A stretch of DNA of 64,000 bases from Caballeronia terrestris (GCF_001544515.1 NZ_FCOL02000004.1:186001-250000); one strand, 5' to 3'. Shown: positions 1 to 9,337, counted from the stretch's first letter. Program-made: numbers and translations. Notes: generated by a model from the letters alone, not told the origin.

Positions 1-1
1 T

Positions 2-277
2 ACGGTTTATTTGTTTTGCGCGCTGCTGCCGTTTGGGCTGGTGGATGGCGCGGGGTTGCTGACACCGCTCTTTTCCTTGCTGCTCGCCTACGCGTTCATG
101 GCGCTGGAGGCGATCGCGGCGCAGATCGAGGACCCTTTCGGCGTCGAGGAAAACGATCTCGCGCTGAATACGATGTGCGAGACGCTGGAGATCGCGCTGC
201 ACGATATGGTTGCGGATGCGGGGTTCGTGCGGCCGCCGGTCAAGCCTTCGCAAGCGCCGGGGCATGTGCTGGACTGA
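2..277 (+). CDS. Bestrophin-like channel protein, C-terminal fragment
   Basis: The open frame enters from the left edge, so only the last ~91 residues are visible and the true start lies outside the window. A hydrophobic helix (LFCALLPFGLVDGAG...LLLAYAFMALEAI) is followed by IEDPFGVEENDLALN, typical of the C-terminal end of bestrophin/UPF0187 anion-channel-like proteins of proteobacteria. These are inner-membrane proteins of the pentameric bestrophin fold; the substrate is not known here. It is convergent with the decarboxylase gene, with a shared hairpin between them. Confidence 0.75.
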   Translation, partial: TVYLFCALLPFGLVDGAGLLTPLFSLLLAYAFMALEAIAAQIEDPFGVEENDLALNTMCETLEIALHDMVADAGFVRPPVKPSQAPGHVLD

Positions 278-278
278 A

Positions 279-303
279 ACAAAAACGGCCCCGCGGGGCC
301 GTT
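279..303 (-). terminator. Rho-independent terminator of the decarboxylase gene
   Basis: An 8-bp perfect stem AACGGCCC/GGGCCGTT with a CGCG loop (284-303). Read on the minus strand it is followed by a T-rich run. It lies 25 bases past the minus-strand stop at 329 and probably also limits read-through from the plus-strand bestrophin gene. Confidence 0.75.
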
Positions 304-328
304 GTCGTCTTGAACGAAGCGGGAAAAA

Positions 329-2617
329 TCAATTCCGCACGCAATCCACAAAATACTCGATGCGTCCGTTGATCATCTCCCCGACGAGCCCGTGAATATC
401 CGTATGGAACCCCGGGAAGCGCTCATTGAACTCCCGCGCGAACCGCAGATAATCCACGATCGTCCGGTTGAACCGCTCTCCCGGAATCAGCAGCGGAATA
501 CCCGGCGGATAAGGCGTCAGCAAAATACTCGTCACACGGCCTTCGAGTTCATCGATAGGCACCCGGTCGATCTCCCGGTGCGCCAGCTTCGCGAACGCCT
601 CCGACGGCTTCATCGCCGGCTCCATGCTCGACAGATACATCTCCGTCGTCAGCCGCGCGATGTTATTCGCGCGATAGACGCTGTGAATCTGCTCGCACAA
701 GTCACGCAACCCGATCCGCTCATAAGACGGATGCTGCGCAATGAACTCCGGCAGCACGCGCCACAGCGGCTGATTATTGTCGTAATCGTCCTTGAACTGC
801 TGAAGTTCGGTGACCATCGAGTTCCAGCGACCCTTCGTGATGCCGATCGTAAACATGATGAAGAACGAGTAAAGCCCCGTCTTCTCGACGATGATCCCGT
901 GCTCCGCCAGATACTTCGTCACGATCGCGGCCGGAATGCCCGTCTCGCCGAACTCGCCGTCCACGTCGAGGCCCGGCGTGATGATCGTCGCCTTGATCGG
1001 GTCGAGCATGTTGAAGCCTTCTGCGAGCGGCCCGAAGCCGTGCCAGCGGTCGTTCGGCTTCAGGATCCACTCCTCGCGGTCGCCGATGCCCTCTTCGGCC
1101 AGCGCCTCCGGCCCCCAGACCTTGAAGAACCAGTCGTCGCCGTATTCGGCATCGACCTTGCGCATCGCGCGGCGGAAATCGAGCGCTTCCGCGATCGACT
1201 CCTCCACCAGCGCCGTGCCGCCCGGCGGCTCCATCATCGCGGCGGCGACGTCGCACGACGCGATGATCGCGTACTGCGGGCTCGTCGACGTGTGCATCAG
1301 ATACGCCTCGTTGAAACGATGGCGGTCGAACGTGCTGTTCTCGCTGTCCTGCACGAGAATCTGCGACGCCTGCGAGATGCCCGCGAGCAGCTTGTGCGTC
1401 GAGTGCGTCGCGAACACGAGCGCGCCGGTGCGCGGCCGGCCCGCGCCGATCGCATGCATGTCCTGATAGAACGAGTGGAATTCGGCGTGCGGCAGCCACG
1501 CTTCGTCGAAATGCAGCGTGTCGAGCAGGTCGCCGAGCAGGTCTTTGATCATCTCGACGTTGTAGATCACACCGTCGTAGGTGCTCTGCGTGATCGTCAG
1601 AATGCGCGGCTTGACCTTCGGATTCTTCGCAAGCGCCTCGCGCGCGAACGGATTCGCCTCGATCTTCTTGCGAATGTTCTCAGGCTTGAACTCGTCGCGC
1701 GGAATCGGACCGATGAGGCCGAAGTGATTGCGCGTCGGCGTGAGGAACACGGGGATCGCGCCTGTCATCGTGATCGCGTGGAGGATCGACTTGTGGCAAT
1801 TACGGTCGACCAGCACGATATCGCCCGGCGCCACGGTCGCGTGCCAGACGATCTTGTTCGACGTCGACGTGCCGTTCGTCACGAAGAACAGGTGATCCGC
1901 GCTGAAAATGCGCGCCGCGTTGCGCTCCGACGCCGCGACCGGCCCCGTGTGATCGAGCAACTGGCCGAGTTCGTCGACGGCATTGCAGACGTCCGCGCGC
2001 AGCATGTTCTCGCCGAAGAACTGATGGAACATCTGCCCGAGCGGATTCTTGAGAAACGCAACGCCGCCCGAATGCCCCGGGCAGTGCCACGAATACGAAC
2101 CTTCCTCGGCGTACTGCACGAGTTCCTTGAAGAACGGCGGCGCGAGCGAATCGAGATAGACCTTCGCCTCGCGGATGATGTGGCGCGCGACGAACTCCGG
2201 CGTGTCCTCGAACATGTGAATGAAGCCGTGCAGTTCGCGCAGGATGTCGTTCGGCAAATGGCGCGAGGTGCGCGTCTCGCCGTAGAGGAAAATCGGGATG
2301 TCGGCGTTGCGTCGGCGCACGGCTGTGACAAAAGCGCGCAGCGCGACGATCGCGGCCGCGAGTTCCGGCGTGTCGCCGTCCGCGACCACGACGTTTTCCG
2401 CGTACGGCAGCAATTCGTCGTCGTCGATCGACAGGATGAAGCACGACGCGCGGCTCGACTGCTGCGCGAACGACGTCAGGTCGCCGTAGCTCGTCAGGCC
2501 GAGCACCTCGGCGCCTTCGCGCTCGATCGCCTCGGCGAGCGCGCGAATTCCGGAACCCGAGATGTTCTCGGAGCGAAAGTCTTCGTCGATGATGACGACG
2601 GGAAAACGGAACTTCAT
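329..2617 (-). CDS. Orn/Lys/Arg decarboxylase, PLP-dependent
   Basis: A 762-residue protein of the large biodegradative basic amino-acid decarboxylase family (AdiA, LdcI, SpeF). These release CO2 from arginine, lysine or ornithine in the cytoplasm and serve acid resistance or polyamine synthesis. Residues 1-130 form the response-regulator-like wing domain. The core follows, with WHCPGHSGG (177-185), the substrate/PLP pocket STSNK (251-255), HFDEAW (369-374) and the Schiff-base lysine K409 in ATHSTHKLL. Length matches AdiA (about 755). I start at the ATG at 2617, which has GGAG 9 bases upstream; a TTG five codons earlier has no such site. Which of the three amino acids is used cannot be told from sequence alone. 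It stands as a single gene, downstream of dcd on the same strand with a 110-base gap. Confidence 0.9.
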   Translation of the reverse strand: MKFRFPVVIIDEDFRSENISGSGIRALAEAIEREGAEVLGLTSYGDLTSFAQQSSRASCFILSIDDDELLPYAENVVVADGDTPELAAAIVALRAFVTAVRRRNADIPIFLYGETRTSRHLPNDILRELHGFIHMFEDTPEFVARHIIREAKVYLDSLAPPFFKELVQYAEEGSYSWHCPGHSGGVAFLKNPLGQMFHQFFGENMLRADVCNAVDELGQLLDHTGPVAASERNAARIFSADHLFFVTNGTSTSNKIVWHATVAPGDIVLVDRNCHKSILHAITMTGAIPVFLTPTRNHFGLIGPIPRDEFKPENIRKKIEANPFAREALAKNPKVKPRILTITQSTYDGVIYNVEMIKDLLGDLLDTLHFDEAWLPHAEFHSFYQDMHAIGAGRPRTGALVFATHSTHKLLAGISQASQILVQDSENSTFDRHRFNEAYLMHTSTSPQYAIIASCDVAAAMMEPPGGTALVEESIAEALDFRRAMRKVDAEYGDDWFFKVWGPEALAEEGIGDREEWILKPNDRWHGFGPLAEGFNMLDPIKATIITPGLDVDGEFGETGIPAAIVTKYLAEHGIIVEKTGLYSFFIMFTIGITKGRWNSMVTELQQFKDDYDNNQPLWRVLPEFIAQHPSYERIGLRDLCEQIHSVYRANNIARLTTEMYLSSMEPAMKPSEAFAKLAHREIDRVPIDELEGRVTSILLTPYPPGIPLLIPGERFNRTIVDYLRFAREFNERFPGFHTDIHGLVGEMINGRIEYFVDCVRN

Positions 2618-2727
2618 TGGGCGATTCTCCAAATGGAACGACCGCTGGCCGGGCGTTTCACGTCCGATTCCAGCGGTCTTTCATCAACCGGTGCCGGTTG
2701 CATTGCTTGTCAGCGCGTTCGATTGCG

Positions 2728-3297
2728 TCAGGTTTTCGGCAGCGTCACGCCGCGCTGCCCCTGATACTTGCCGCCGCGATCCGCGTACGACGTCTCGCAG
2801 ATCTCGTCGCTTTCGAAGAACAACACCTGCGCCACGCCTTCGTTCGCGTAGATCTTGGCAGGCAAAGGTGTCGTGTTCGAGAATTCGAGGGTCACGTAGC
2901 CTTCCCATTCCGGCTCGAACGGCGTCACGTTCACGATGATGCCGCAGCGCGCATACGTCGACTTGCCGAGACACACGGTCAGGCACGAGCGCGGGATGCG
3001 GAAATATTCGACCGTGCGGGCGAGCGCGAACGAATTCGGCGGAATGATGCAGACGTCGCCCTTGAAATCGACGAACGATTTCTCGTCAAAATTCTTCGGG
3101 TCGACGATCGTCGAATTGATGTTCGTGAAGATCTTGAATTCGTCGGCGACGCGGATGTCGTAGCCGTAGCTCGACGTGCCGTACGACACGATCTTGCGGC
3201 CGTCCTCGGTCACGCGCACCTGATCGCGCACGAACGGCTCGATCATCTTGTGCTCTTCGGCCATGCGCCGAATCCACTTATCGGACTTGATGCTCAT
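2728..3297 (-). CDS. dcd: dCTP deaminase
   Basis: A 189-residue protein, the length of proteobacterial Dcd (about 190). It deaminates dCTP to dUTP, feeding dTMP synthesis. Typical stretches are visible: [12 protein letters not shown] at the N-terminus, [20 protein letters not shown], the active-site region [11 protein letters not shown] with the conserved Arg and Ser, and the trimer-forming C-terminal [15 protein letters not shown]. The family assignment is certain by sequence. The next gene on the same strand, the SOD-like lipoprotein, lies upstream at 3461-3994. Confidence 0.97.
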   Translation of the reverse strand: MSIKSDKWIRRMAEEHKMIEPFVRDQVRVTEDGRKIVSYGTSSYGYDIRVADEFKIFTNINSTIVDPKNFDEKSFVDFKGDVCIIPPNSFALARTVEYFRIPRSCLTVCLGKSTYARCGIIVNVTPFEPEWEGYVTLEFSNTTPLPAKIYANEGVAQVLFFESDEICETSYADRGGKYQGQRGVTLPKT

Positions 3298-3460
3298 AGG
3301 GACTCATTTGGGTCGACGCCCTTGGGTGAACGGCTCGGGCCGTGCTTGAATCGGGCATGGCCGGGAGCCTCGAGGCGCCGGCCAAACGAAAGGGCGTATT
3401 TTACTTGAATGATGTGACGGCTCGCGTCTCTCGATCGGGTGGCCGCGGCGGCTGGCGATG

Positions 3461-3994
3461 CTACTGCCGGATCACGCCGCACGCGAGCGCGGGGCCGGCG
3501 CTGTGCGGCGCCATCGCGTAGTGGTCAGAGGCGTCGCGGTGCAGCAGGATCGCACGGGAGAGGACCGAGCGCACGCCGTCGAGCGACACGTCCGGCGCCA
3601 CGATGAAACCAGTGGCCGTGCCGTTCGCGTCGGCGCGGATGTTGGCGAGATCGCCTTCGACGCGCGAGCTCGACTTCTTGCGATCCCCGGCCGTCGCAAA
3701 GACCGGGCCGGCGTCGGGCTGGTTGATGACGATGCAGTCGCCGCGTTCGTGCACCTGCAGCGCGTGTTCGCTGTTCGGCGGCATGCCCGAGATACTGTAA
3801 GAAACCTGCACGCCATCCGAGCGTTCGATGAGCGTGACGCTGCCGCGCGTCGCGTTGCCGGGCGTGGGCAGGAGCGTCGCGTCGGCACGCTTCTCGTGAT
3901 TCTGGAAGATGATGCCGCAGCCGCTCATGAGGAGCGTGGCGGCGGCCATCGCGATCAGGGCGGACAGCGTCCGCCCGTCGAATCTGTGTCTCAT
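3461..3994 (-). CDS. Cu/Zn superoxide dismutase-like lipoprotein with lost metal ligands
   Basis: A 177-residue protein with a lipoprotein signal (lipobox LMSGC, Cys26), so probably membrane-anchored in the envelope. The remainder aligns by eye to SodC: SEHALQVHERGDC (76-87), VEGDLANIRADANGTATG (112-129), SRAILLHRDASDH (146-158) and AGPALACGVI (166-175). The family's first copper histidine is Q80 (canonical FHVHE, here LQVHE). The bridging and zinc histidines of the usual SAGGHFNP...H...RHVGD segment are absent, being replaced by DAGPVFATAGDRKKSSSRVEGD. H82, H152, D115 and the disulfide pair C87/C172 remain. The fold is therefore probably kept and dismutase activity doubtful. Start ATG 3994 has GAGG 5 bases upstream. 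Confidence 0.8.
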   Translation of the reverse strand: MRHRFDGRTLSALIAMAAATLLMSGCGIIFQNHEKRADATLLPTPGNATRGSVTLIERSDGVQVSYSISGMPPNSEHALQVHERGDCIVINQPDAGPVFATAGDRKKSSSRVEGDLANIRADANGTATGFIVAPDVSLDGVRSVLSRAILLHRDASDHYAMAPHSAGPALACGVIRQ

Positions 3995-4104
3995 GCGATC
4001 CTCTTGGCGGCCGCGCACGCCCCATGCATGCGCGCTGCCGCACCAATCGAAGGCGACATGATACCGCGAGCCGCGCCCGCCAAGGCTCCCGCTGGAGGGA
4101 CGCT

Positions 4105-5193
4105 TCAGGTGTTCTGCACGACGATGCTCGGGAACTTCGAGGTCATGTCGCGCTGGCGTTCCGCGATGGCAATCGCGACCTTGCGCGCAATCGCGCGATA
4201 GGTCTCCGCGATGCGGCTTTCCGGGTCCGATACGACCGTCGGAGCGCCGGAATCGGTGCGTTCGCGGATCGCGATGTCGAGCGGCAACTGTCCGAGGATC
4301 TCGACGCCGTATTCCTTCGCCATGCGCTCGCCGCCGCCCGCACCGAAGATGTGCTCTTCGTGGCCGCAATTCGAACAGATGTGCGTGCTCATGTTCTCGA
4401 CAATGCCGAGAATCGGAATGCCGACCTTCTCGAACATCTTGAGGCCCTTCTTCGCGTCGAGGAGCGCGATATCCTGCGGCGTCGTGACAATCACGGCGCC
4501 CGTCACCGGCACTTTCTGCGAAAGCGTCAACTGGATGTCGCCCGTGCCCGGCGGCATGTCGACGACGAGGTAATCGAGGTCCTGCCAGTTGGTCTGCCGC
4601 AGCAGTTGTTCCAGCGCGGACGTGACCATCGGGCCGCGCCAGATCATCGGGTTGTCCTGCTCGATCAGAAAGCCGATCGAATTGGCCTGGATGCCGTGGC
4701 CCGTCAGCGGGTTCATCGACTGGTTGTCGGGCGACTCCGGGCGGCCGGTGATGCCGAGCATCATCGGCAAGGACGGGCCGTAGATGTCGGCGTCGAGCAT
4801 GCCAACCGACGCGCCTTCCGCGGCGAGCGCGAGCGCGAGATTCGCCGCCGTCGTGCTCTTGCCGACGCCGCCCTTGCCCGACGCCACCGCGATGATGTTC
4901 TTCACGTTCGGCAGCAACTTCACGCCGCGCTGGACCGCGTGCGCAACCACTTGCGACGACACCGCCACCTCCGCCTGTTCGACCCCCGCGACCTGCCGCA
5001 GCGCGTCGGTGACGAGCGCGCGGACTGCTTCGAACTGCGACTTCGCCGGATAGCCGAGCACGACGCCCACGCTGACTTTCGCGCCGTCGATCACGACGTT
5101 TCTGAAGCTTTTGGCATCGGCGAACTTGCGATTGGTGTTCGGATCGATCAAGGTAGCAAGTGCGGTGTCGATCCGGGCGCGGTCAATACTCAT
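4105..5193 (-). CDS. apbC: Iron-sulfur cluster carrier ApbC/Mrp, P-loop ATPase
   Basis: A 362-residue Mrp/NBP35-family ATPase that carries and transfers [4Fe-4S] clusters in the cytoplasm. The N-terminal ~90 residues are a DUF59/MIP18-like domain. The ATPase domain then has the deviant Walker A GKGGVGKST, the switch motif VVDMPPGTGD, and the cluster-binding pair C-S-N-C in STHICSNCGHEEHIFG. I start at the ATG at 5193 (MSIDRARID), preceded by CTGGAG. An upstream extension to 5286 has no ribosome site and is unlike the family. Confidence 0.95.
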   Translation of the reverse strand: MSIDRARIDTALATLIDPNTNRKFADAKSFRNVVIDGAKVSVGVVLGYPAKSQFEAVRALVTDALRQVAGVEQAEVAVSSQVVAHAVQRGVKLLPNVKNIIAVASGKGGVGKSTTAANLALALAAEGASVGMLDADIYGPSLPMMLGITGRPESPDNQSMNPLTGHGIQANSIGFLIEQDNPMIWRGPMVTSALEQLLRQTNWQDLDYLVVDMPPGTGDIQLTLSQKVPVTGAVIVTTPQDIALLDAKKGLKMFEKVGIPILGIVENMSTHICSNCGHEEHIFGAGGGERMAKEYGVEILGQLPLDIAIRERTDSGAPTVVSDPESRIAETYRAIARKVAIAIAERQRDMTSKFPSIVVQNT

Positions 5194-5452
5194 CGAAACT
5201 CCAGGGAACGGTGGTTGCTGCGCGAGGCGGCCGCGCGACAACGTGAGAAATTGAAAGGAATTGTTAAGTGCGGTTGCGCAGGTCACGCGCGCATTGCACT
5301 ATCCGTCGCGGCAGGTTTCAGGGACGTATCGCCTGGTCCCGCGCGGGCGACCAACCTCATTGTAGTGTCTGCGGCGCGGGACCGCCGGAAGACCCTTTGC
5401 GCATCACTGAAGGTTCGGCCGGACCGATTGTTGATTACAGGAGAAATTGAAA

Positions 5453-6109
5453 ATGAACGCAAAATTGTTGACCCGTCTGTCCGTTTTCGCCGTGGCAGGC
5501 GCGCTCGTCGCGGGTTGCGCCTCGCAGCAAGGCACCGACACGGCGGTCGGCACGGGCGTCGGCGCGGCGACGGGCGCGGGCCTTGGCGCGATCTTCGGCG
5601 GCGGCAAGGGCGCGGCGATCGGCGCGGGCGTCGGCGCGGCGGTGGGCGGTATCACGGGTTACAACTGGGGTGCCATCAAGGGCAAGCTGTCGAGTTCGAC
5701 AGCGGGCACGGGCACGCAGGTCACCGAGCAGCAGGACGGCTCGCTCAAGGTCAACATCCCGAATTCGATCTCGTTCGACACGAACAGCTACGCGATCAAG
5801 CCGACCTTCGCGCCGGTGCTGAACGAAGTGTCGTCAACCCTGACGCAGCATCCGGAACTGGTGGCATCGGTCGTCGGCCATACGGACAACACCGGCCAGC
5901 CGGCTTACAACCAGACTTTGTCGCAGAACCGCGCGCAGAGCGTTGCGACGTATCTGGCGGGTCATGGCGTGGCGGCGCAACGCCTTTCGGCGCAGGGCAT
6001 GGGCCAGAACCAGCCGATCGCGGACAACGCGACGGAAGCGGGCCGCGCGCAAAATCGCCGCGTGGAAATCTACCTGCGCGCGACGGCGCAGCCGGGTCAG
6101 GTGCAGTAA
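5453..6109 (+). CDS. OmpA-family lipoprotein with glycine-zipper segment
   Basis: A 218-residue outer-membrane lipoprotein. The signal peptide ends in lipobox LVAGC, followed by a glycine-zipper stretch (TGVGAATGAGLGAIFGGGKGAAIG..., roughly residues 30-75). A C-terminal OmpA-like peptidoglycan-binding domain follows (about 95-210), with SISFDTNSYAIKP, VVGHTDNTG, SQNRAQSVATYL and NRRVEIYL. The domain binds diaminopimelate in peptidoglycan and ties the outer membrane to the wall. ATG 5453 is chosen because AGGAG sits 9 bases upstream; a TTG two codons earlier would be only 3 bases from it. Divergent from apbC. Confidence 0.93.
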   Translation: MNAKLLTRLSVFAVAGALVAGCASQQGTDTAVGTGVGAATGAGLGAIFGGGKGAAIGAGVGAAVGGITGYNWGAIKGKLSSSTAGTGTQVTEQQDGSLKVNIPNSISFDTNSYAIKPTFAPVLNEVSSTLTQHPELVASVVGHTDNTGQPAYNQTLSQNRAQSVATYLAGHGVAAQRLSAQGMGQNQPIADNATEAGRAQNRRVEIYLRATAQPGQVQ

Positions 6110-6272
6110 GCGCTTGATCTGAAAGGAGAAATGACGGGCGACCAGGGTGCCGCGCAGGCCGGGTTCATCGGATTGAAAAAAATTTGAAACTTGGCCGCGC
6201 GCCGATTGTCTGTCTTTATGGTGGGTGGCTGGCGATGCCGCCACCTATCATTCTCCTCTTGTCGTTGTTGCT

Positions 6273-6301
6273 CCGGGGCCGATTAAGCCCCGGTTTTTTT
6301 T
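6273..6301 (+). terminator. Rho-independent terminator
   Basis: A perfect 7-bp stem CCGGGGC/GCCCCGG with a 7-base loop and eight Ts. It sits 163 bases past the OmpA-lipoprotein stop, an unusually long 3' distance, which leaves room for a short separate transcript (see findings). Confidence 0.9.
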
Positions 6302-6319
6302 GGGCGGTCGTCTTTTCGC

Positions 6320-6739
6320 TCAGTCGATGGACACGTCCAGCCGCTTGCCGAGTTTGGCAAGCGCAGCTTCGATCGCATCGAGCTTCGATGCGTGCCTGGG
6401 ATTCAGCAGCCGGTCTATTTGCGGCATGTGCAGGTTCAGCCGCCGCGCCAGCTCCGACTTGCGCACACCCTGCCGCACCATTTCATTCGCCAGCAACACC
6501 TTCGCCACGACGAGCGCCGGCAGCGTCACGACACGCTGCGCCCGCTTCGGCTTCGATGGGGCTGGAACTTCGCGCTTTTCGTCGAAATAGATTTCGATGG
6601 CGCTTTCGAGCGCGTCGAGCGCGTTGAGCAACGCTTCGTCCTCGTCGTCACTGACGGACACCGCCTCGGGAATATCCGGAAACGTCACCAGATACGTGTT
6701 GTTGTTATCGCGTTCCAGATTGACTGGATAGGACAACAT
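6320..6739 (-). CDS. hicB: HicB antitoxin
   Basis: A 139-residue antitoxin. The N-terminal HicB domain (MLSYPVNLERDNNNTYLVTFPDIPEAVSVSDDEDEALLNA) folds like an inactive RNase H. A C-terminal helix-turn-helix (about 80-130: VRQGVRKSELARRLNLHMPQIDRLLN) should bind the operon operator. It neutralises HicA in the complex. The start at 6739 has GGAG 9 bases upstream. Another ATG at 6772 would overlap the hicA stop (ATGA) and add 11 residues; I prefer 6739 because family members begin close to ML-YPV. Encoded directly after hicA. Confidence 0.92.
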   Translation of the reverse strand: MLSYPVNLERDNNNTYLVTFPDIPEAVSVSDDEDEALLNALDALESAIEIYFDEKREVPAPSKPKRAQRVVTLPALVVAKVLLANEMVRQGVRKSELARRLNLHMPQIDRLLNPRHASKLDAIEAALAKLGKRLDVSID

Positions 6740-6768
6740 GAGTGTCGGTTCTCCAAAGAGGTTGTGAT

Positions 6769-6948
6769 TCATTTCAGCCCAAGCTGCTTCTTGATCCACT
6801 CGACCAGTCCCGTACCAACTACCTTGCTGCCGTGATCCAGGAAGATCGTTGTCTTGCCGTCAAGTGTGACGCGGAAGTGGCTGCCTTTCACCGGCACGAA
6901 CATGGCGCCCTGATCCTTCAGCCACTTCCTGAACCCGCTGTATTTCAT
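6769..6948 (-). CDS. hicA: HicA mRNA-interferase toxin
   Basis: A 59-residue dsRBD-fold toxin that cleaves mRNA and tmRNA and arrests translation. The family core is intact: MKYSGFRKWLKDQGAMF, then the active-site histidine H24 in KGSHFRV, and a C-terminal DHGSKVVGTGLVEWIKKQLG. ATG 6948 is preceded by AAGGGG. Toxin first, antitoxin second is the usual hicAB order. No truncation or missing key residue is seen, so the module looks functional. Confidence 0.93.
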   Translation of the reverse strand: MKYSGFRKWLKDQGAMFVPVKGSHFRVTLDGKTTIFLDHGSKVVGTGLVEWIKKQLGLK

Positions 6949-6984
6949 TTGCCCCTTCGAATCAGACCGCGAGCAAGAAAAATA

Positions 6985-7034
6985 CAACACACATGTTGCG
7001 CTCAGCAATCTTAAAAAAACAACATATTTGTTGT
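6985..7034 (-). promoter_or_regulatory. Two palindromic operator copies upstream of hicA
   Basis: Two inverted repeats of one pattern, CAACA-N4-TGTTG, lie in the AT-rich region just upstream of hicA. They are CAACACACATGTTG at 6985-6998 and ACAACATATTTGTTGT at 7019-7034 (6-bp arms). Their centres are 35 bases apart, and the region between them is A/T-rich as expected of a promoter. The pattern fits binding by the HTH-type HicB dimer for autoregulation; this is inferred from position and symmetry. Confidence 0.7.
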
Positions 7035-7169
7035 AAATTGTGCCCGCTGGCCCGCGCATCTCAGACTCCCCCCGATTGACCCCCTCCGCGCGCAAACCCC
7101 CACCCCTGCTAGAATCGTGATTCCGTTTTTCATGCAATCACGCAACTCAACCCGCAGGCCCGCGCTTCC

Positions 7170-9314
7170 ATGTCAGCACCGATCTCCGCCACCGCATCCA
7201 CCGCGGCCCCGGCTCAAGCCGGCCGTCGCCAGATTCTCGTCACGTCCGCGCTTCCCTACGCGAACGGCCAGATTCACATCGGCCACATGGTCGAATACAT
7301 CCAGACGGATATCTGGGTGCGGGCGCTGCGAATGCACGGTCACGAGGTCTACTACGTCGGCGCCGACGACACCCACGGCACGCCGGTCATGCTGCGCGCC
7401 GAGAAGGAAGGCATCACGCCGAAAGCGCTGATCGACCGCGTCTGGACGGAGCACAAACGCGATTTCGACAGCTTCGGCATCTCCTTCGACAACTACTATT
7501 CGACCGATGCCGAGGAAAACCGCATCCTCTGCGAGAAGATCTACGGCTCGCTGAAAGAAGCCGGCTTCATCGACGCGCGCGACATCGAGCAGGCCTACGA
7601 TCCGGTCAAGGAAATGTTCCTGCCGGACCGCTTCATCAAGGGCGAATGCCCGAAGTGCGGCGCGAAGGATCAGTACGGCGACAATTGCGAAGTCTGCGGC
7701 TCGACCTACCTGCCGACCGAACTCATCAACCCGTACTCGGTGGTCTCGGGCGCCACGCCGATCAAAAAGATCTCGACGCATTACTTCTTCCGCCTCTCCG
7801 ACCCGCGCTGCGAAGACTTCCTGCGCACCTGGGTGAGCGGCCTCGCGCAGCCGGAAGCGACCAACAAGATGCGCGAATGGCTCGGCGACAAGGGCGACGC
7901 GAAGCTCGCCGACTGGGACATTTCGCGCGACGCGCCGTACTTCGGCTTCGAGATTCCGGGCGCGCCGGGCAAGTACTTCTACGTCTGGGTGGATGCGCCC
8001 GTCGGCTATTACGCGAGCTTCAAGAAGCTGGCCGACGAGCGCGGGATCGATTTCGACGCGTGGGTCGCACCTGATTCGAAAGCCGAGCAGTATCACTTCA
8101 TCGGCAAGGACATCCTGTATTTCCACACGCTTTTCTGGCCCGCGATGCTGCAGTTCTCCGGCCATCGCACGCCGACGAACGTGTTCGCGCACGGCTTTCT
8201 GACGGTCGATGGCGCGAAGATGTCGAAGTCGCGTGGCACGTTCATCACGGCGCAGAGCGTGATCGATACGGGCATCAACCCGGAGTGGCTGCGCTATTAC
8301 TTCGCGGCGAAGCTGAACAACACGATGGAAGACATCGACCTCAACCTCGAGGACTTCCAGGCGCGCGTGAACAGCGATCTCGTCGGCAAGTACGTGAACA
8401 TCGCGAGCCGCGCGGCGGGCTTCCTGATCAAGCGTTTCGACGGCCGCGTGCAGGACAGCGCGATGCATCATCCGCTCGTCGCGCAGTTGCGCACGGCTAT
8501 TCCGAATCTCGCGGCGCTCTACGAATCGCGCGAATACGGCCGGGCGCTGCGCACGACGATGGAACTCGCCGATGCCGTCAATCACTACGTCGATGCCGCC
8601 AAGCCGTGGGATCAGGCGAAGGACCCGGCGAATTCCGTCGCGCTGCATGAGACGTGCAGCGTGAGTCTGGAGGCGTTCCGTCTGTTGTCGCTGGCGTTGA
8701 AGCCGGTGTTGCCGAAGCTGATCGAATCCGTCGAGGCGTTCCTCGGCATCGCGCCGCTCGTCTGGGCCGATGCCGCGAAGCCGCTCAGTTCCGAGCAGCC
8801 CATAAACGCGTACAAGCACCTGACCACGCGCGTCGATCCGCTGCAAATCCAGGCGCTGCTCGCCGCGAACCGCGAGTCGCTGCAGCCGGGGCAGGAAGGC
8901 GCGGCGGCGGCCTCTTCCGCTGCAAAGGCAACGAAGGCTGCTAAGAAAGAGAAGAAAGAACCGGAAGCTGAAGGCGTCATTTCCATCGACGATTTCGCGA
9001 AAATCGACCTGCGGATCGCTAAGATCGTCGATTGCAAGGCGGTGGAAGGGTCGGACAAGCTGCTGCAACTGACGCTCGACGTCGGCGAGGAAAACACGCG
9101 CAACGTGTTTTCCGGGATCAAGGCGGCATATCAGCCGCAGGATCTGATTGGCAAGCTGACCGTGATGGTCGCGAACCTCGCGCCGCGCAAGATGAAGTTC
9201 GGGCTGTCGGAGGGGATGGTGCTGGCGGCTTCCGCGACGGATGAGAAGGCCGAACCGGGGCTCTATATCCTCGAACCGCACAGCGGCGCGAAGCCGGGGA
9301 TGCGGGTGAAGTAA
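7170..9314 (+). CDS. metG: Methionyl-tRNA synthetase
   Basis: A 714-residue class I synthetase charging tRNA-Met. It has the HIGH motif (residues 36-39), a zinc-binding four-cysteine knuckle (C160, C163, C173, C176) and KMSKS (350-354). An anticodon-binding helical domain is followed by a lysine-rich linker (about 590-605). A C-terminal tRNA-binding EMAP/Trbp111 domain ([28 protein letters not shown] onwards) gives the long dimeric form. A -10-like TAGAAT lies at 7110-7115. The ribosome site before ATG 7170 is weak, so the exact start is slightly uncertain. Confidence 0.97.
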   Translation: MSAPISATASTAAPAQAGRRQILVTSALPYANGQIHIGHMVEYIQTDIWVRALRMHGHEVYYVGADDTHGTPVMLRAEKEGITPKALIDRVWTEHKRDFDSFGISFDNYYSTDAEENRILCEKIYGSLKEAGFIDARDIEQAYDPVKEMFLPDRFIKGECPKCGAKDQYGDNCEVCGSTYLPTELINPYSVVSGATPIKKISTHYFFRLSDPRCEDFLRTWVSGLAQPEATNKMREWLGDKGDAKLADWDISRDAPYFGFEIPGAPGKYFYVWVDAPVGYYASFKKLADERGIDFDAWVAPDSKAEQYHFIGKDILYFHTLFWPAMLQFSGHRTPTNVFAHGFLTVDGAKMSKSRGTFITAQSVIDTGINPEWLRYYFAAKLNNTMEDIDLNLEDFQARVNSDLVGKYVNIASRAAGFLIKRFDGRVQDSAMHHPLVAQLRTAIPNLAALYESREYGRALRTTMELADAVNHYVDAAKPWDQAKDPANSVALHETCSVSLEAFRLLSLALKPVLPKLIESVEAFLGIAPLVWADAAKPLSSEQPINAYKHLTTRVDPLQIQALLAANRESLQPGQEGAAAASSAAKATKAAKKEKKEPEAEGVISIDDFAKIDLRIAKIVDCKAVEGSDKLLQLTLDVGEENTRNVFSGIKAAYQPQDLIGKLTVMVANLAPRKMKFGLSEGMVLAASATDEKAEPGLYILEPHSGAKPGMRVK

Positions 9315-9337
9315 CGCTTCAGGCCGTCCCAAAAACG

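Noticed and set aside
392-2764. 790-codon open frame on plus, opposite the decarboxylase
   Set aside because: It is antisense to an intact, motif-bearing gene. It is arginine-rich without domains and arises from GC-rich third positions on the other strand.
6131-6184. 17-codon frame after the OmpA-type lipoprotein (MTGDQGAAQ...)
   Set aside because: AAGGAG is only 2 bases from the ATG, too close for initiation, and the peptide has no features.
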